Assembly: GCF_004402405.1 (NCBI RefSeq)
Contig: NZ_SOFE01000014.1
Coordinates: 248,001-312,000 of the forward strand
From: Cryobacterium levicorallinum
GTDB lineage: Bacteria; Actinomycetota; Actinomycetes; Actinomycetales; Microbacteriaceae
DNA: 64,000 nucleotides
Reading direction: 5' to 3'
Under the pieces are notes generated by a model. That model searched no databases. It had not been told where the DNA came from and saw only the letters and a program-made list of their open reading frames with translations. Made by a program: the position numbers and the translations under genes. Shown here piece after piece: positions 33,723 to 43,573 of the stretch. The first letter of the stretch is position 1; each line of letters begins with the position of its first letter.

Positions 33723-34907
33723 CTAGTGGAAGGCGCTGACCCCGGTGAGGTCACGGCCGATGAGCAGCGACTGGATGCTCTCGGTGCCCTCATAGGTGTG
33801 GATTGACTCGATGTCAGCGAGGTGCCGAATAACGTGGTTTTCGAGCAGGATGCCGTTGCCACCGAGCATGTCGCGGGCTAGCGACGCGAGCGAGCGCGCC
33901 GCCCGGGTGTTGTGGAATTTGGCCAGGCTGGCCTGGATCGGGCGCAGCGTTCCGGCCGCGTCGAGTTCGGCCAGGCGCATGCAGTGCAACTGCATCGAGG
34001 TGAGTTCGGAGAGCATGAGAGTGAGGCGTTCTTGCACGATCTGAAAACCGGCGATCGGCTTACCGAACTGCACCCGCTGCTGGGCATAGTTGAGGGCGGC
34101 TTCGAACACCGCAGTGGCGTGTCCGAGAGCCGACCAGGCCACACCGAGCCGGGTCGCGAACAGTACGACAGCGGTGTCCTTGAAGGTGTGGGTGCCCGGC
34201 AGGACGGCGTCCAGCGGAATGCGCACGTCGGTCAGCGTGATGCGGGCCTGGTGCACGGCCCGCAGGGAGCCCTTACCGAGCATCGTCTCACCGTGGTAGC
34301 CCGGCAGGGACTGATCGACCAGAAATCCGCGCACGTTGCCGTCGTCGTCGCGGGCCCAGACCACGGTCACGTCGCCGACCGAGCCATTGCCGATCCACTT
34401 CTTCTCGCCGTTGATCACCCACTCGTCACCGTCTCGGTGGGCGGTGGTCTCCAAGGTCACCGAATCCGAGCCGTGGTCCGGTTCGGTCAGGGCGAAGGCA
34501 CCGAGCTTTTCGGCCCGGGCCAGCGGCACCAGCCAGGTGGCCTTCTGCTCGTCGCTGCCGAACATGGCGATGCTGCGCAGGGCGAGCCCGCCCTGCACGG
34601 CCACGACGGTGCCCATCGAACCATCGCCGCGGGAGATTTCCATGTTGACCAGGCCAGCCGCGAGCGGAGACATGGGAGTGAGGCCCGGACCTTCGACGCC
34701 GTCCGTGAGCAGGTCAAGCGCGCCGAGGCGGCGAGCCAGGTGCAGCGGGTACTCCGCTTTGTCCCAGGCTTCGCTCAGCTCGTCGAGCGTCTCCACCGCA
34801 AAGGTACGTGCCCTGCCCCAGAAGGCCCGATCCGCCTCGGGAACATCGGCGAAGACGCCGTAATAGTCGGTGTCAAGCGGGGCGGACACATCGTAATCGG
34901 GCATCAT
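33723..34907 (-). CDS. acyl-CoA dehydrogenase (glutaryl-CoA dehydrogenase-like)
   Basis: A 394-residue acyl-CoA dehydrogenase. GAFALTEPDHGSDSV is the FAD/substrate loop, KKWIGNGSVGDV the second signature, and QQRVQFGKPIAGFQIVQ the C-domain motif. The catalytic Glu is in IHTYEGTESIQSLLIGR. The last motif is the glutaryl-CoA dehydrogenase style, but the substrate is not certain. Two ATGs stand in tandem at the start. It lies downstream of a TetR gene with two palindromic operators in the 71-base gap and upstream of the broken acyl-CoA synthetase. Confidence 0.9.
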   Translation of the reverse strand: MMPDYDVSAPLDTDYYGVFADVPEADRAFWGRARTFAVETLDELSEAWDKAEYPLHLARRLGALDLLTDGVEGPGLTPMSPLAAGLVNMEISRGDGSMGTVVAVQGGLALRSIAMFGSDEQKATWLVPLARAEKLGAFALTEPDHGSDSVTLETTAHRDGDEWVINGEKKWIGNGSVGDVTVVWARDDDGNVRGFLVDQSLPGYHGETMLGKGSLRAVHQARITLTDVRIPLDAVLPGTHTFKDTAVVLFATRLGVAWSALGHATAVFEAALNYAQQRVQFGKPIAGFQIVQERLTLMLSELTSMQLHCMRLAELDAAGTLRPIQASLAKFHNTRAARSLASLARDMLGGNGILLENHVIRHLADIESIHTYEGTESIQSLLIGRDLTGVSAFH

Positions 34908-34944
34908 TGCCTTTCGCAGCAGCGGGTGTGACTACAGTTCTACC

Positions 34945-34982
34945 TGACACTGAGTTTCAGGTCAAGTGACACTTAGTGTCAC
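34945..34982. promoter_or_regulatory. paired palindromic operators of the adjacent TetR regulator
   Basis: GTGACACTTAGTGTCAC at 34966-34982 is a perfect 17-bp palindrome overlapping the TetR stop. A second, related site at 34942-34960 (CCTGACACTGAGTTTCAGG) has two mismatches. The common core is TGACACTNAGTNTCA. They lie just before the acyl-CoA dehydrogenase gene and so probably form its repressed promoter. Confidence 0.7.
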
Positions 34983-35719
34983 ATGCCGCCCGATTGGTAC
35001 CGGCCCGCGATCGCCCGGGCGACGTCGTCGGGCAGGGCGGAGGCCGGAAACACCGCGACCAGCAGCTCGCTGTCCGGGGTGGCCGCGGCCACGCCTCCGG
35101 GGGCAAAGCGAGTGCGTACCGCCTGCAGGTGGGCGGCCAGTCCTGCCGAATCCAGCATCCGTTCTGTTCCGGCAGCGCGAATCATGCGGCGCAGCTCATA
35201 ATTGTGCGTGGCCGTCACTGCCGCAGCGAATTGAATGGCCAGCACCGGATCGACCTGCGGCAGCCGTTGCCGCAGATAGGCCGAAAAGGTCTTCTCATAG
35301 CGCGACACCATGACCGTTTCCCGGTCGCGCAGAACGGATGTCTGGCGCACCACCCGGTCGCGCACCCGCACGACCTCGAGGCGCTCCCGAAATCGCTCGA
35401 AAACAAGCGCGGCAGCGTCGCACACGGCCAGCCACGGGTCATCGTGTTCGCGGGTGAAATACTCGCCGATCTGCTCGAGCAGCTCATCATGATCGGCGAA
35501 GATCACGTCGTCCTTCGACCGGAACTGTCGAAAAAAGGTGCTGCGGGACACCCCGGCGGCGGCGGCGATCTGGGCCGCGCTGGTGGCCTCGTATCCCTGG
35601 GTGTGGAACAGGCCGACGGCGATGTCGGCGACGGCGACGCGGCTGCGGGCATCCGCTTGCCGGGAGCCGGAAACCGGGGCGAGGGCGGTGAGTGCGGCTG
35701 GTGCAGACGGATCAGACAT
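34979..35719 (-). CDS. TetR family transcriptional regulator
   Basis: A 246-residue regulator. The N-terminal TetR helix-turn-helix is at about residues 25-70: VADIAVGLFHTQGYEATSAAQIAAAAGVSRSTFFRQFRSKDDVIFAD is the usual layout (quoted here as layout only; key residues are the GVSRSTFFRQF recognition helix). The C-terminal ligand domain is all-helical. It is followed in the same direction by the acyl-CoA dehydrogenase, with palindromes between them, so it probably represses that gene and is released by an acyl-CoA. Confidence 0.88.
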   Translation of the reverse strand: MSDPSAPAALTALAPVSGSRQADARSRVAVADIAVGLFHTQGYEATSAAQIAAAAGVSRSTFFRQFRSKDDVIFADHDELLEQIGEYFTREHDDPWLAVCDAAALVFERFRERLEVVRVRDRVVRQTSVLRDRETVMVSRYEKTFSAYLRQRLPQVDPVLAIQFAAAVTATHNYELRRMIRAAGTERMLDSAGLAAHLQAVRTRFAPGGVAAATPDSELLVAVFPASALPDDVARAIAGRYQSGGM

Positions 35720-35899
35720 GGTCTGGCGAAATTAGCACGGAACGGTGGGCGGCCGTCGCGCCGCCGCGAGAAGACGGTCGGGGCCCGGGCCCGGAACGCG
35801 GGAGACGGTGGATGGACATACCGGCGTATGCACAAGGTTTCCATAAGGCCCGCACAGCACTCTTGCAGCGTTCGCTCATCCTGAAGAGATAGGTACGTC

Positions 35900-38800
35900 A
35901 TGAGCAGGTTCGAAGGTAAGGGAATCGTTCGCAGCAACTGCAATTCCAGCGGAATGCGAGGTAATCCACCTTTCCAGGACAGTGCAAGACCCAAGCGGGT
36001 TCTCGGCAAGCCCATGCGCATACTCGCCGCCGGCATGGCTGCCGTGCTCTACACCGGACTCGGCCTGTCGGCCGCCCTCCCGGCCCAGGCCGCCGTCGCC
36101 CCGGTCGGCCAGGGATTCGCCGTGACGGCCTCTGACCTCGCCTACATTCTCAAGCAGATCAAGATTGCTGAAGCCCACGTGGCCAACACCACTTCGACCA
36201 CCGGCCCCTGTGGCGCCCTGGTCGGAACGGGCCCCAACCAAATCGCCAGCCCGTTGCTCTCGCTCGGCCTGCGTACCGTCGACGGTTCCTGCAACAACCT
36301 GCAGCCCGGCCAGGATCAGTTCGGCGCCGCCGACCAGGTCTTCCCGCGCCTGGCGACGCCGGTCTTCTCCGCAGCGGATGTCACTCCCTCCGGCTTCGGA
36401 CCGCCGAACCCGACCTCCTACGCCCAGAAAAAGGGCCTCGTCTTCGACTCGGAGCCGCGCACGGTCAGCAATTTGATCGTCGATCAGACCTCGACCAACC
36501 CGGCCGCCATCGCTGCCGCCGGAAACCCGGTGCGGACCCAGGGCAATGAGGGCGTTGTGGCCTGCACGACCGACCCGAGCCCGGACGTGCCGTTCGGCGT
36601 TCCCGCCGGCTGTATCCCCTCCCACGAGACGCTGTTCATGCCGAATGTGACGACCGACGTCGGCCTCTCGCCGCCATACAACTCCCTGTTCACCCTGTTC
36701 GGCCAGTTCTTCGACCATGGCATTGACCAGACGGTCAAGGGCGGCGGCACCGTCTTCGTGCCCTTGCAGGCCGATGACCCGCTGGTCGCCGGGCCGGACC
36801 ACGTGTTCGGCAACGCTGACGACCTCGACCCGAACCTGCGCTTCATGGTGCTGACCCGCGGCCAGAACCAGCCCGGAGCCGACGGCGTCGCGGGCGATAA
36901 CCCGTCCACCCCGGCCGATGAGAGCGCCGACGACATTCGGGATGCCCTCAACACTAACTCGCCTTGGATCGACCAGAGCCAGACCTACTCCTCGCACGCC
37001 TCGCACCAGGTATTTCTGCGCGAGTACGTCACCGAGGGAAATCGACCGGTTGCCACCGGCAAGCTGCTCGGCGGACCGGCCGGACCCACAGCTGGCGGTA
37101 TGGCCACCTGGGCGACCGCCAAGGCCCAGGCCGCGAACGTGCTCGGACTCCTGCTCGTCGACCAGAACGTCACCAACATTCCGATGTTGGCAGTGGATGC
37201 CTACGGCAAGTTCATCCCGGGACCGCTGCGCGGAATGCCGCAGTATGCCACCGCGACCGGCCTGGTCGAGGGTGACCCGGCGAACCCCGTGGCCGTTCCG
37301 AGCAACGTGCTGTACTTCAACACCCCGTTCCTCACCGACATCGCGCACAACGCGGAGCCGAAAGCCGGACTGACCCCGGACGGTAACTCGACTGCATCCG
37401 CTGACTTCGCCAGCCAGCCGGCCGGAACCTACGACGATGAAATGCTCAACGCGCACTTCATCGCCGGAGACGGTCGCGTCAACGAGAACATCGGCCTGAC
37501 CGCCATTCACCAGGTCTTCCACTCGGAGCACGACCGCCTGGTGGACGATATCGAGAACACCCTGACCAACGACACTTCTGCCAAGGGCGTTGCGGCCCTG
37601 GCCGAGTGGAAGCTGGCCAGCGGAGCCGCCGGCTGGAACGGTGAACGCCTGTTCCAGGCGGCCCGTTTCGTCAACGAGATGGAGTACCAGCACCTCGTGT
37701 TCGAGGAATTCGCGCGCAAGGTGCAGCCTGGTATCAACCCGTTCGAACCGTTCGCGTTCACCCAGACCGAGATCAACCCGGCGGTCAAGGCGGAGTTCGC
37801 CCACGCCGTGTACCGCTTCGGTCACTCCATGCTGACCGAGACGATTTCGCGTCGCAACGAGGACAAGCCCGGCGTTGACGGCCTGTTCGGTACTGGTGAT
37901 GACGTTCTGGGCAGCCAGAACAACATCTCTCTGCTCGACGGGTTCCTCAACCCGCCTGCGTATACCGACGGCGGACCGGAGGGACAATTAACCTCGGAGC
38001 AAGCCGCCGGCAGCATCATCATGGGCATGAGTGACCAGGTTGGTAACGAGCTCGACGAATTCGTCACCGATACCCTGCGCAACAACCTGCTGGGACTACC
38101 GCTCGACCTGGCAGCGATCAACATGACCCGTGCGCGTTCTGAGGGCGTGCCGCGGTTGAACGTGTTCCGCCGCGACCTGTTCAACAGGACCAACGACGGG
38201 GCGCTCAAGCCCTACACGAACTGGATCGACTTCGGAGAGAACCTCAAGCATCCGGAATCGCTGATCAACTTCGTGGCCGCCTATGGTCAGTTCCCCACCA
38301 TCACGGGCGCGACCACGCTCGACGGCAAGCGCGACGCCGCGCGACTGATCGTGAGCCCCGATGCCCTGGCCTTGGAAGTTTCTCCGGACGGGGCCATGGA
38401 CTTCATGAACAGCACGGGAGCGTGGGCCAACTCGGGCACGCACTCGATCACCGGTCTCGACGAGGTCGACCTCTGGGTCGGCGGACTCGCGGAGATGACC
38501 ACGCCGTTCGGTGGCCTGCTCGGCACGACGTTCAACTACGTGTTCGAGAACCAGATGACCGACCTGCAAAACGGTGACCGGCTGTACTACCTGGCCCGCA
38601 CGCCCGGCATGAACCTGCGCACCCAGCTGGAGGGCAACTCGTTTGCTGAATTGATGATGCGCAACACGAACGCGCATTCGCTCAAAGCGGATCCCTTCGC
38701 CACGGCCGACTGCAAGTTCGAGCTGAAGAACCTGGCTGGAACCGTCGCAGGCTTCGCGGCTTCAGGCAACACCGTCGCCAACGACCCGCAGTCCGAGTGT

Positions 38801-41788
38801 GACGAGACAGCGCTGCTGATTCGCATGCCCGACGGCACGATCAAGTACCGTGCCCGCAACACGGTCGACCCGACCGGCATCAACGGCCAGGCGGTCTACA
38901 ACGGCACCGCCCAAGTGGATCGGGTATTCGGCGGCAACGACAACGACACCTTTTGGGGTGGCCTCGGCAACGACGTCATCGAGGGTGGTGGCGGAGCCGA
39001 CGTGGCTCTCGGCGGTGAAGGTGACGACATCATCACCGACCTTGCCGGAGACGACGTGCCCAAGGGTGGCCCCGGTAACGACGCGATCGACGCTGGTCCC
39101 GGACTCGACATCATCATGGGTGGCGAGGGCAAGGACTTCACCAACGGTGGAGCCAATGCCAACGAAACCTTCGGCGGCGCCGACGACGACTTCATCATTC
39201 TCGGTGAAAGCCTCGACGCGGCCTTCGGTGACGGTGGCGACGACTGGGAAGAGGGCGGCAACCAACCCGACCTCATGATCGGAGACAGTAGCAATCTGTT
39301 CTTCCTGGACGACTCACAGAAGCCCGGTCACGACTTCATGATCGGCCAGGGCGGCGATGACGACTACGACATGGAGGGTGGCGACGACATTGGCGTTGCC
39401 GGTCCGGGAATCGAAAAGAACGCTGGCGGGTCCGGCTACGACTGGTCGACCGGCCAGGGTGACCCGCAGGCGCAGGACGCCGATCTGGCCCTGCCGATCG
39501 CGCCCCTCGACATTCTGCAGGTCGGTGTGCGCGACAAGTTCAATGAAGTCGAGGCACTTTCCGGCTGGAAGCTGAATGACATCCTGCGTGGTGACGACAT
39601 TGTTCCCGGTGCTGTGGGTGGCGGCGGCTTCATCGGCTGTGACGTTCTGGACCAGGCCGGAGTTGACCGCATTGCGGGCTTCGACGCGCTGATTCCGGAA
39701 TTCACGACCACGCTGGCATCCGTTGTCGCACTGTCGGCACAGGGTGACTGCCCGATCCTGACCGGCCCGAACGTCTGGGGCGCCGGCAACGTGCTCCTCG
39801 GCGGCGGCGGAAGCGACCTGATCGAGGGACGAGGAGCCGACGACATCATCGACGGTGACGCGTACCTCAGCCTTCGACTGAGCGTTCGGACCAACCCGAA
39901 CGATCCGGCGACGGAGATCGGCAGTGCCAGCATCAACGGCACGAACCAGAGTGCAATGACCAGCCAGTACCTCTCCGACGGCGCCGGTGGGCTCACCGGG
40001 CCGACGCTGCAGGAAGCTGTCTTCGCCGGCGCGGTCAACCCGGGCGACATCGTGGCTGTCCGCGAGATCCTGTACGGATCTGGCGGAACCGACACGGCGC
40101 AGCTCTCAGGACTGACCAGCGATTACGAAGTCACCACCACCGGCGGCGACGGCACGCTCGGGTCTGCCGGATCGACCACAACGGTGCACGACAACCGCGG
40201 TACCGACGGTACAGACACCCTGCGCAACATCGAACGCCTGCAGTTCAGCGACACCGTGGCTCCGGGAACCCCGACCATCGGTGCTGCCATTGCCGGCAAC
40301 GGGCAGGCAACCGTGGACTGGACCGCGTCGCCGACCGGCATCGCCACCAGCTTCTCGGTGAAGGTGCTCGACGCGTTCGGAGGCCAATTCGGTGCACTCC
40401 GCACCGCAGCCGGAACCGCGTTCAACCTGGTTGTCACCGGGCTGAACAACGGCTCCAGCTACACCTTCCAGGTATCGGCGACCAATGCGGAGGGGACGAG
40501 CGCATTCTCGGCACCGTCCAACGCGGTGACTCCGTCGGCACCGGTGGTGCAGGTGGTCGCCGATGCTCCGACGATCGGAACCCCGGTCGCCGGTAACGCC
40601 CAAGTGACCGTGAACTGGACGGCCCCGACGCCGGTGGCCAACCAGGCGACAATCACGGGCTACCGGGTTCGCACCTACGAAGGAACGAGCGCCACGGTGT
40701 TCCGAACCTCGCTGGTCGCTGACGTCTCTACCGTCACGATTACCGCTCTGACCAACGGAACCGGGTACACCTTCGACGTCGCCGCGATCAACGCGGTCGG
40801 CACCGGAGCGGCCTCGGCCCGGTCAGTGGCAGTCACCCCGACCGCCCCGGTGGTGCAGGTGGTAGCTGGAGCTCCCGTGATCGGAACCCCGGTTGCCGGT
40901 AACGCATCGGCGACAGTGAACTGGGCCGCCCCGGCACCAGTGGCCAACCAGGCACCGATCACGGGCTACCGGGTGCGCACCTTCGTCGGAACGGGAGCAA
41001 CGGCTGTTGCCACCGCGACGGTGGCCAACGTCACCAGCACGGTGATCGGGTCGCTGACGAACCGTACCGGGTACACCTTCGATGCCGCCGCGATCAACGC
41101 GGTCGGCACCGGAGCGGCTTCCGCTCGTTCGGTCGCGGTCACACCGCGCACGGAGTTCGTGCTCCCCACGGTGATCGCACGCACGCCGGCCTCCGGTGCT
41201 CGCTCGGTCAGCCAGACCGGAAATCTGACGGCAACGTTCAGTGAACCTGTCGCTGGGGTCAGCGGAACGACGTTCGTGCTGCGGCTCGGTACCACGGTGG
41301 TTCCGGCGCTGGTTTCGTACAATGCCACGACTCGGGTCGCGACGTTGAACCCGAGTGCGACTTTGCTCGCCGACCGCAGCTACACGGCTACTCTGTCGGG
41401 CATTCGGGACGCGGCCGGCAACACGATGGCGACAAGTACCTGGTCGTTCATCACCGGCCCGGCTCCGACGATCACCACGAGAACTCCCGCTTCGGGAGCC
41501 ACCGGGGTGCGCCGGAACGCCAACGTGCTCGCGACCTTCAGCGAAGACATCACCGGAGTCAGCGCGACCACGGTTCAGATCACCCGGGTCTCCACCGGCG
41601 CGGTTGTCACATCGGCGGCGGCGTTCAACGCCACCACCAACGTGTTGACGATCAACCCCTCGGTGACCCTGACCTCCAATGTTCAATACCGGGTGACCAT
41701 CACCGGTGGTACCACGAGCGTTCGAGATCTGATCGGAAACCCCCTGGTGACGAGTACGTGGACCTTCACGACCGGCACCGTGCTCTAA
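35900..41788 (+). CDS. secreted animal-type heme peroxidase with RTX, Fn3 and Ig-like domains
   Basis: A 1962-residue exported protein. A signal peptide ends near residue 66 (ALPAQAA). An animal heme peroxidase domain spans about 200-950: FGQFFDHGID has the distal Asp-His pair, GDGRVNENIGL...FHSEHDRL the catalytic Arg region, and YRFGHSML the proximal His. RTX-like Gly/Asp calcium repeats follow at about 1008-1133 (GGLGNDVIEGGGGAD). Then come three fibronectin III domains (about 1453-1750) and two SbsA-type Ig-like domains (about 1755-1962). No membrane anchor or sortase signal is seen. Bacterial RTX peroxidases such as MopA oxidise Mn(II); that role here is inference. The ribosome site before ATG 35900 is weak. 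A multicopper oxidase gene follows. Confidence 0.88.
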   Translation: MSRFEGKGIVRSNCNSSGMRGNPPFQDSARPKRVLGKPMRILAAGMAAVLYTGLGLSAALPAQAAVAPVGQGFAVTASDLAYILKQIKIAEAHVANTTSTTGPCGALVGTGPNQIASPLLSLGLRTVDGSCNNLQPGQDQFGAADQVFPRLATPVFSAADVTPSGFGPPNPTSYAQKKGLVFDSEPRTVSNLIVDQTSTNPAAIAAAGNPVRTQGNEGVVACTTDPSPDVPFGVPAGCIPSHETLFMPNVTTDVGLSPPYNSLFTLFGQFFDHGIDQTVKGGGTVFVPLQADDPLVAGPDHVFGNADDLDPNLRFMVLTRGQNQPGADGVAGDNPSTPADESADDIRDALNTNSPWIDQSQTYSSHASHQVFLREYVTEGNRPVATGKLLGGPAGPTAGGMATWATAKAQAANVLGLLLVDQNVTNIPMLAVDAYGKFIPGPLRGMPQYATATGLVEGDPANPVAVPSNVLYFNTPFLTDIAHNAEPKAGLTPDGNSTASADFASQPAGTYDDEMLNAHFIAGDGRVNENIGLTAIHQVFHSEHDRLVDDIENTLTNDTSAKGVAALAEWKLASGAAGWNGERLFQAARFVNEMEYQHLVFEEFARKVQPGINPFEPFAFTQTEINPAVKAEFAHAVYRFGHSMLTETISRRNEDKPGVDGLFGTGDDVLGSQNNISLLDGFLNPPAYTDGGPEGQLTSEQAAGSIIMGMSDQVGNELDEFVTDTLRNNLLGLPLDLAAINMTRARSEGVPRLNVFRRDLFNRTNDGALKPYTNWIDFGENLKHPESLINFVAAYGQFPTITGATTLDGKRDAARLIVSPDALALEVSPDGAMDFMNSTGAWANSGTHSITGLDEVDLWVGGLAEMTTPFGGLLGTTFNYVFENQMTDLQNGDRLYYLARTPGMNLRTQLEGNSFAELMMRNTNAHSLKADPFATADCKFELKNLAGTVAGFAASGNTVANDPQSECDETALLIRMPDGTIKYRARNTVDPTGINGQAVYNGTAQVDRVFGGNDNDTFWGGLGNDVIEGGGGADVALGGEGDDIITDLAGDDVPKGGPGNDAIDAGPGLDIIMGGEGKDFTNGGANANETFGGADDDFIILGESLDAAFGDGGDDWEEGGNQPDLMIGDSSNLFFLDDSQKPGHDFMIGQGGDDDYDMEGGDDIGVAGPGIEKNAGGSGYDWSTGQGDPQAQDADLALPIAPLDILQVGVRDKFNEVEALSGWKLNDILRGDDIVPGAVGGGGFIGCDVLDQAGVDRIAGFDALIPEFTTTLASVVALSAQGDCPILTGPNVWGAGNVLLGGGGSDLIEGRGADDIIDGDAYLSLRLSVRTNPNDPATEIGSASINGTNQSAMTSQYLSDGAGGLTGPTLQEAVFAGAVNPGDIVAVREILYGSGGTDTAQLSGLTSDYEVTTTGGDGTLGSAGSTTTVHDNRGTDGTDTLRNIERLQFSDTVAPGTPTIGAAIAGNGQATVDWTASPTGIATSFSVKVLDAFGGQFGALRTAAGTAFNLVVTGLNNGSSYTFQVSATNAEGTSAFSAPSNAVTPSAPVVQVVADAPTIGTPVAGNAQVTVNWTAPTPVANQATITGYRVRTYEGTSATVFRTSLVADVSTVTITALTNGTGYTFDVAAINAVGTGAASARSVAVTPTAPVVQVVAGAPVIGTPVAGNASATVNWAAPAPVANQAPITGYRVRTFVGTGATAVATATVANVTSTVIGSLTNRTGYTFDAAAINAVGTGAASARSVAVTPRTEFVLPTVIARTPASGARSVSQTGNLTATFSEPVAGVSGTTFVLRLGTTVVPALVSYNATTRVATLNPSATLLADRSYTATLSGIRDAAGNTMATSTWSFITGPAPTITTRTPASGATGVRRNANVLATFSEDITGVSATTVQITRVSTGAVVTSAAAFNATTNVLTINPSVTLTSNVQYRVTITGGTTSVRDLIGNPLVTSTWTFTTGTVL

Positions 41789-41809
41789 GAACGACCTGAT
41801 CCGCTTCAC

Positions 41810-41841
41810 CCGGCCGGCGACTGAATCCAGTCGCCGGCCGG
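41810..41841 (+). terminator. 14-bp hairpin between peroxidase and multicopper oxidase genes
   Basis: CCGGCCGGCGACTG (41810-41823) and CAGTCGCCGGCCGG (41828-41841) form a perfect stem with loop AATC. It starts about 20 bases after the peroxidase stop and ends 43 bases before the oxidase start. No T-run follows, so it may be a partial terminator or a stabilising 3' structure. Confidence 0.7.
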
Positions 41842-41884
41842 TCCCACCACTACAGCTGAACAGCACAAAGCCTTGAGGAGAGAA

Positions 41885-43573
41885 ATGACATCACGCAGGG
41901 AAGTTCTCCAGCTCGGCGCCTTCGGTGCGCTTGGTCTGGCCAGCATGGAAGGGAATGACAATGACGTTCCGATCGTGCCGCCGCCCACTCAAAGCCAGCT
42001 CGCCCCCGCGAACATGCCGGTGCCCTACGCCGGCGTCTTTCGCCGCCCGCCGGTGCTGGCCCCGTACCAAACCGGTTTCGACGAGGGTGACCCCGACCGC
42101 CCATTCGCCCGGTACGCACTCACCCAAAAACTTGGCCAGGCGCAGTTTGTGCCGGGCCTGTCGACCACGATCGCCGGCTACAACGGCATCTTCCCAGGGC
42201 CGACCATTCGGGCTAGGCAGGGCACCCGGTGCGAGGTGCGCATTCGCAACGCACTGCCGGCCAAAGGCCTGCTACATCCCAGCGCCTTCCGCACCGTGAC
42301 CCACCTGCACGGCTCGGCGTCGCTGCCACAGTACGACGGCTATGCGAACGACTCGACGGCGCCCGGCAACGTCAAGACCTACCGATATCCGAACTGGCAG
42401 AATGCCCGCACTTTGTGGTACCACGACCATAATCAGCACCTCACCGCCCAGAACGTCTATTCGGGACTGGCCGCGTTCTACCCCCTGACCGACAGCTATG
42501 AGAGTGCGCAACTCCCCCAGGGGGAGTTCGACGTACCGCTGATGATCTCCGACGCCATGTTCAACGCCGACGGATCGCTTGGATACAACGACCGGCTGCA
42601 CAGCGGCCTCTACGGCGACATCATCCTGGTCAACGGGGTGCCGTGGCCGACCATGAAGGTCAAGCCACGCATCTACCGCTTTCGCGTGCTGGTCGCCTCC
42701 ATTTCGCGGTCCTATCGCCCAACCTTGTCGACCGGCGACCCGGTCTACATCGTCGCGACTGATGGCGGGATGGTGCCCATCGTTCAGCCCGTCGCCTCCT
42801 GGCGCCACGGCACGGCAGAGCGGTACGAGATCCTGATCGACTTTCGCAAGTATCGGGTCGGGCAAAAGATCGGCCTGCTGAATCTGAGCAACAAGAACAA
42901 CGTCAACTTCGTCAACACCAACAAGATCATGCAGTTCGAGGTCGGTGCTGATTCCGGGTCGAACCTGGGCGGCATCACGTCGATTCCGGCAACGCTCGAT
43001 GACGGCGGCTCTGTCAACCCGCACCAGGGCGGGATCGCCACGATGAGCCTCACCCCTGCCATGGCCAAAGTCAAACGCAGCCTCAAGGTGGAGAAGGTGA
43101 ATGGCGTCTGGAAGATCAATGGCACGACCTGGGACGACGTCGTGGCCTCCCGCTTCACCCAGTTGTTCGCGAACCCGCAGCCTTACGATGTCGAGCAGTG
43201 GACCATCACCAACGGCTCCGGCGGTTGGTTCCACCCGGTGCACATTCACCTGATCGATGCCAAGATCGTCGGCCGAAACACCAACGGCGGCAAGCCGTTC
43301 GTCTGGGAAACCGGGCCGAAGGACGTCTTCTACGTCGGCGAGAACGAGTCGATCACGGCGCTCATGCAGTTCGATACCGGGCCGGAGGCCGGCGGCCGCT
43401 ACATGATTCACTGCCACAACCTGGTGCACGAGGACCATGACATGATGGCGCAATTCGCGGTGGGAGACTCCCGGGTGAACGACCCGATCTACTCCGATCC
43501 CGCCTATTTGGACACGATGCCGATGAATGCCTACCCGCCGGTGTACCTGCCGGGGCTGCCAGCCGGCACCTGA
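41885..43573 (+). CDS. multicopper oxidase with Tat-type signal
   Basis: A 562-residue multicopper oxidase of the CotA/bilirubin oxidase type. The N-terminus TSRREVLQLGAFGALGLA has a twin-arginine signal. The four copper motifs are HLHG (about 140), WYHDHN (about 178), HPVHIH (about 449) and HCHNLVHEDHD (about 509), the last holding the type 1 site Cys. It oxidises phenols or metals with O2 outside the membrane. The ATG at 41885 follows TTGAGGAGA; a TTG at 41873 is less likely. The stop overlaps the next ATG (TGATG). Operon with the peroxidase and a lipoprotein. Confidence 0.9.
   Translation: MTSRREVLQLGAFGALGLASMEGNDNDVPIVPPPTQSQLAPANMPVPYAGVFRRPPVLAPYQTGFDEGDPDRPFARYALTQKLGQAQFVPGLSTTIAGYNGIFPGPTIRARQGTRCEVRIRNALPAKGLLHPSAFRTVTHLHGSASLPQYDGYANDSTAPGNVKTYRYPNWQNARTLWYHDHNQHLTAQNVYSGLAAFYPLTDSYESAQLPQGEFDVPLMISDAMFNADGSLGYNDRLHSGLYGDIILVNGVPWPTMKVKPRIYRFRVLVASISRSYRPTLSTGDPVYIVATDGGMVPIVQPVASWRHGTAERYEILIDFRKYRVGQKIGLLNLSNKNNVNFVNTNKIMQFEVGADSGSNLGGITSIPATLDDGGSVNPHQGGIATMSLTPAMAKVKRSLKVEKVNGVWKINGTTWDDVVASRFTQLFANPQPYDVEQWTITNGSGGWFHPVHIHLIDAKIVGRNTNGGKPFVWETGPKDVFYVGENESITALMQFDTGPEAGGRYMIHCHNLVHEDHDMMAQFAVGDSRVNDPIYSDPAYLDTMPMNAYPPVYLPGLPAGT

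Noticed and set aside
35876..37987. A 703-codon open reading on the minus strand under the peroxidase gene
   Set aside because: It is the antisense of a well-supported peroxidase frame. Its text is low-complexity Val/Arg/Gly with no domain, as expected from high-GC shadow frames.
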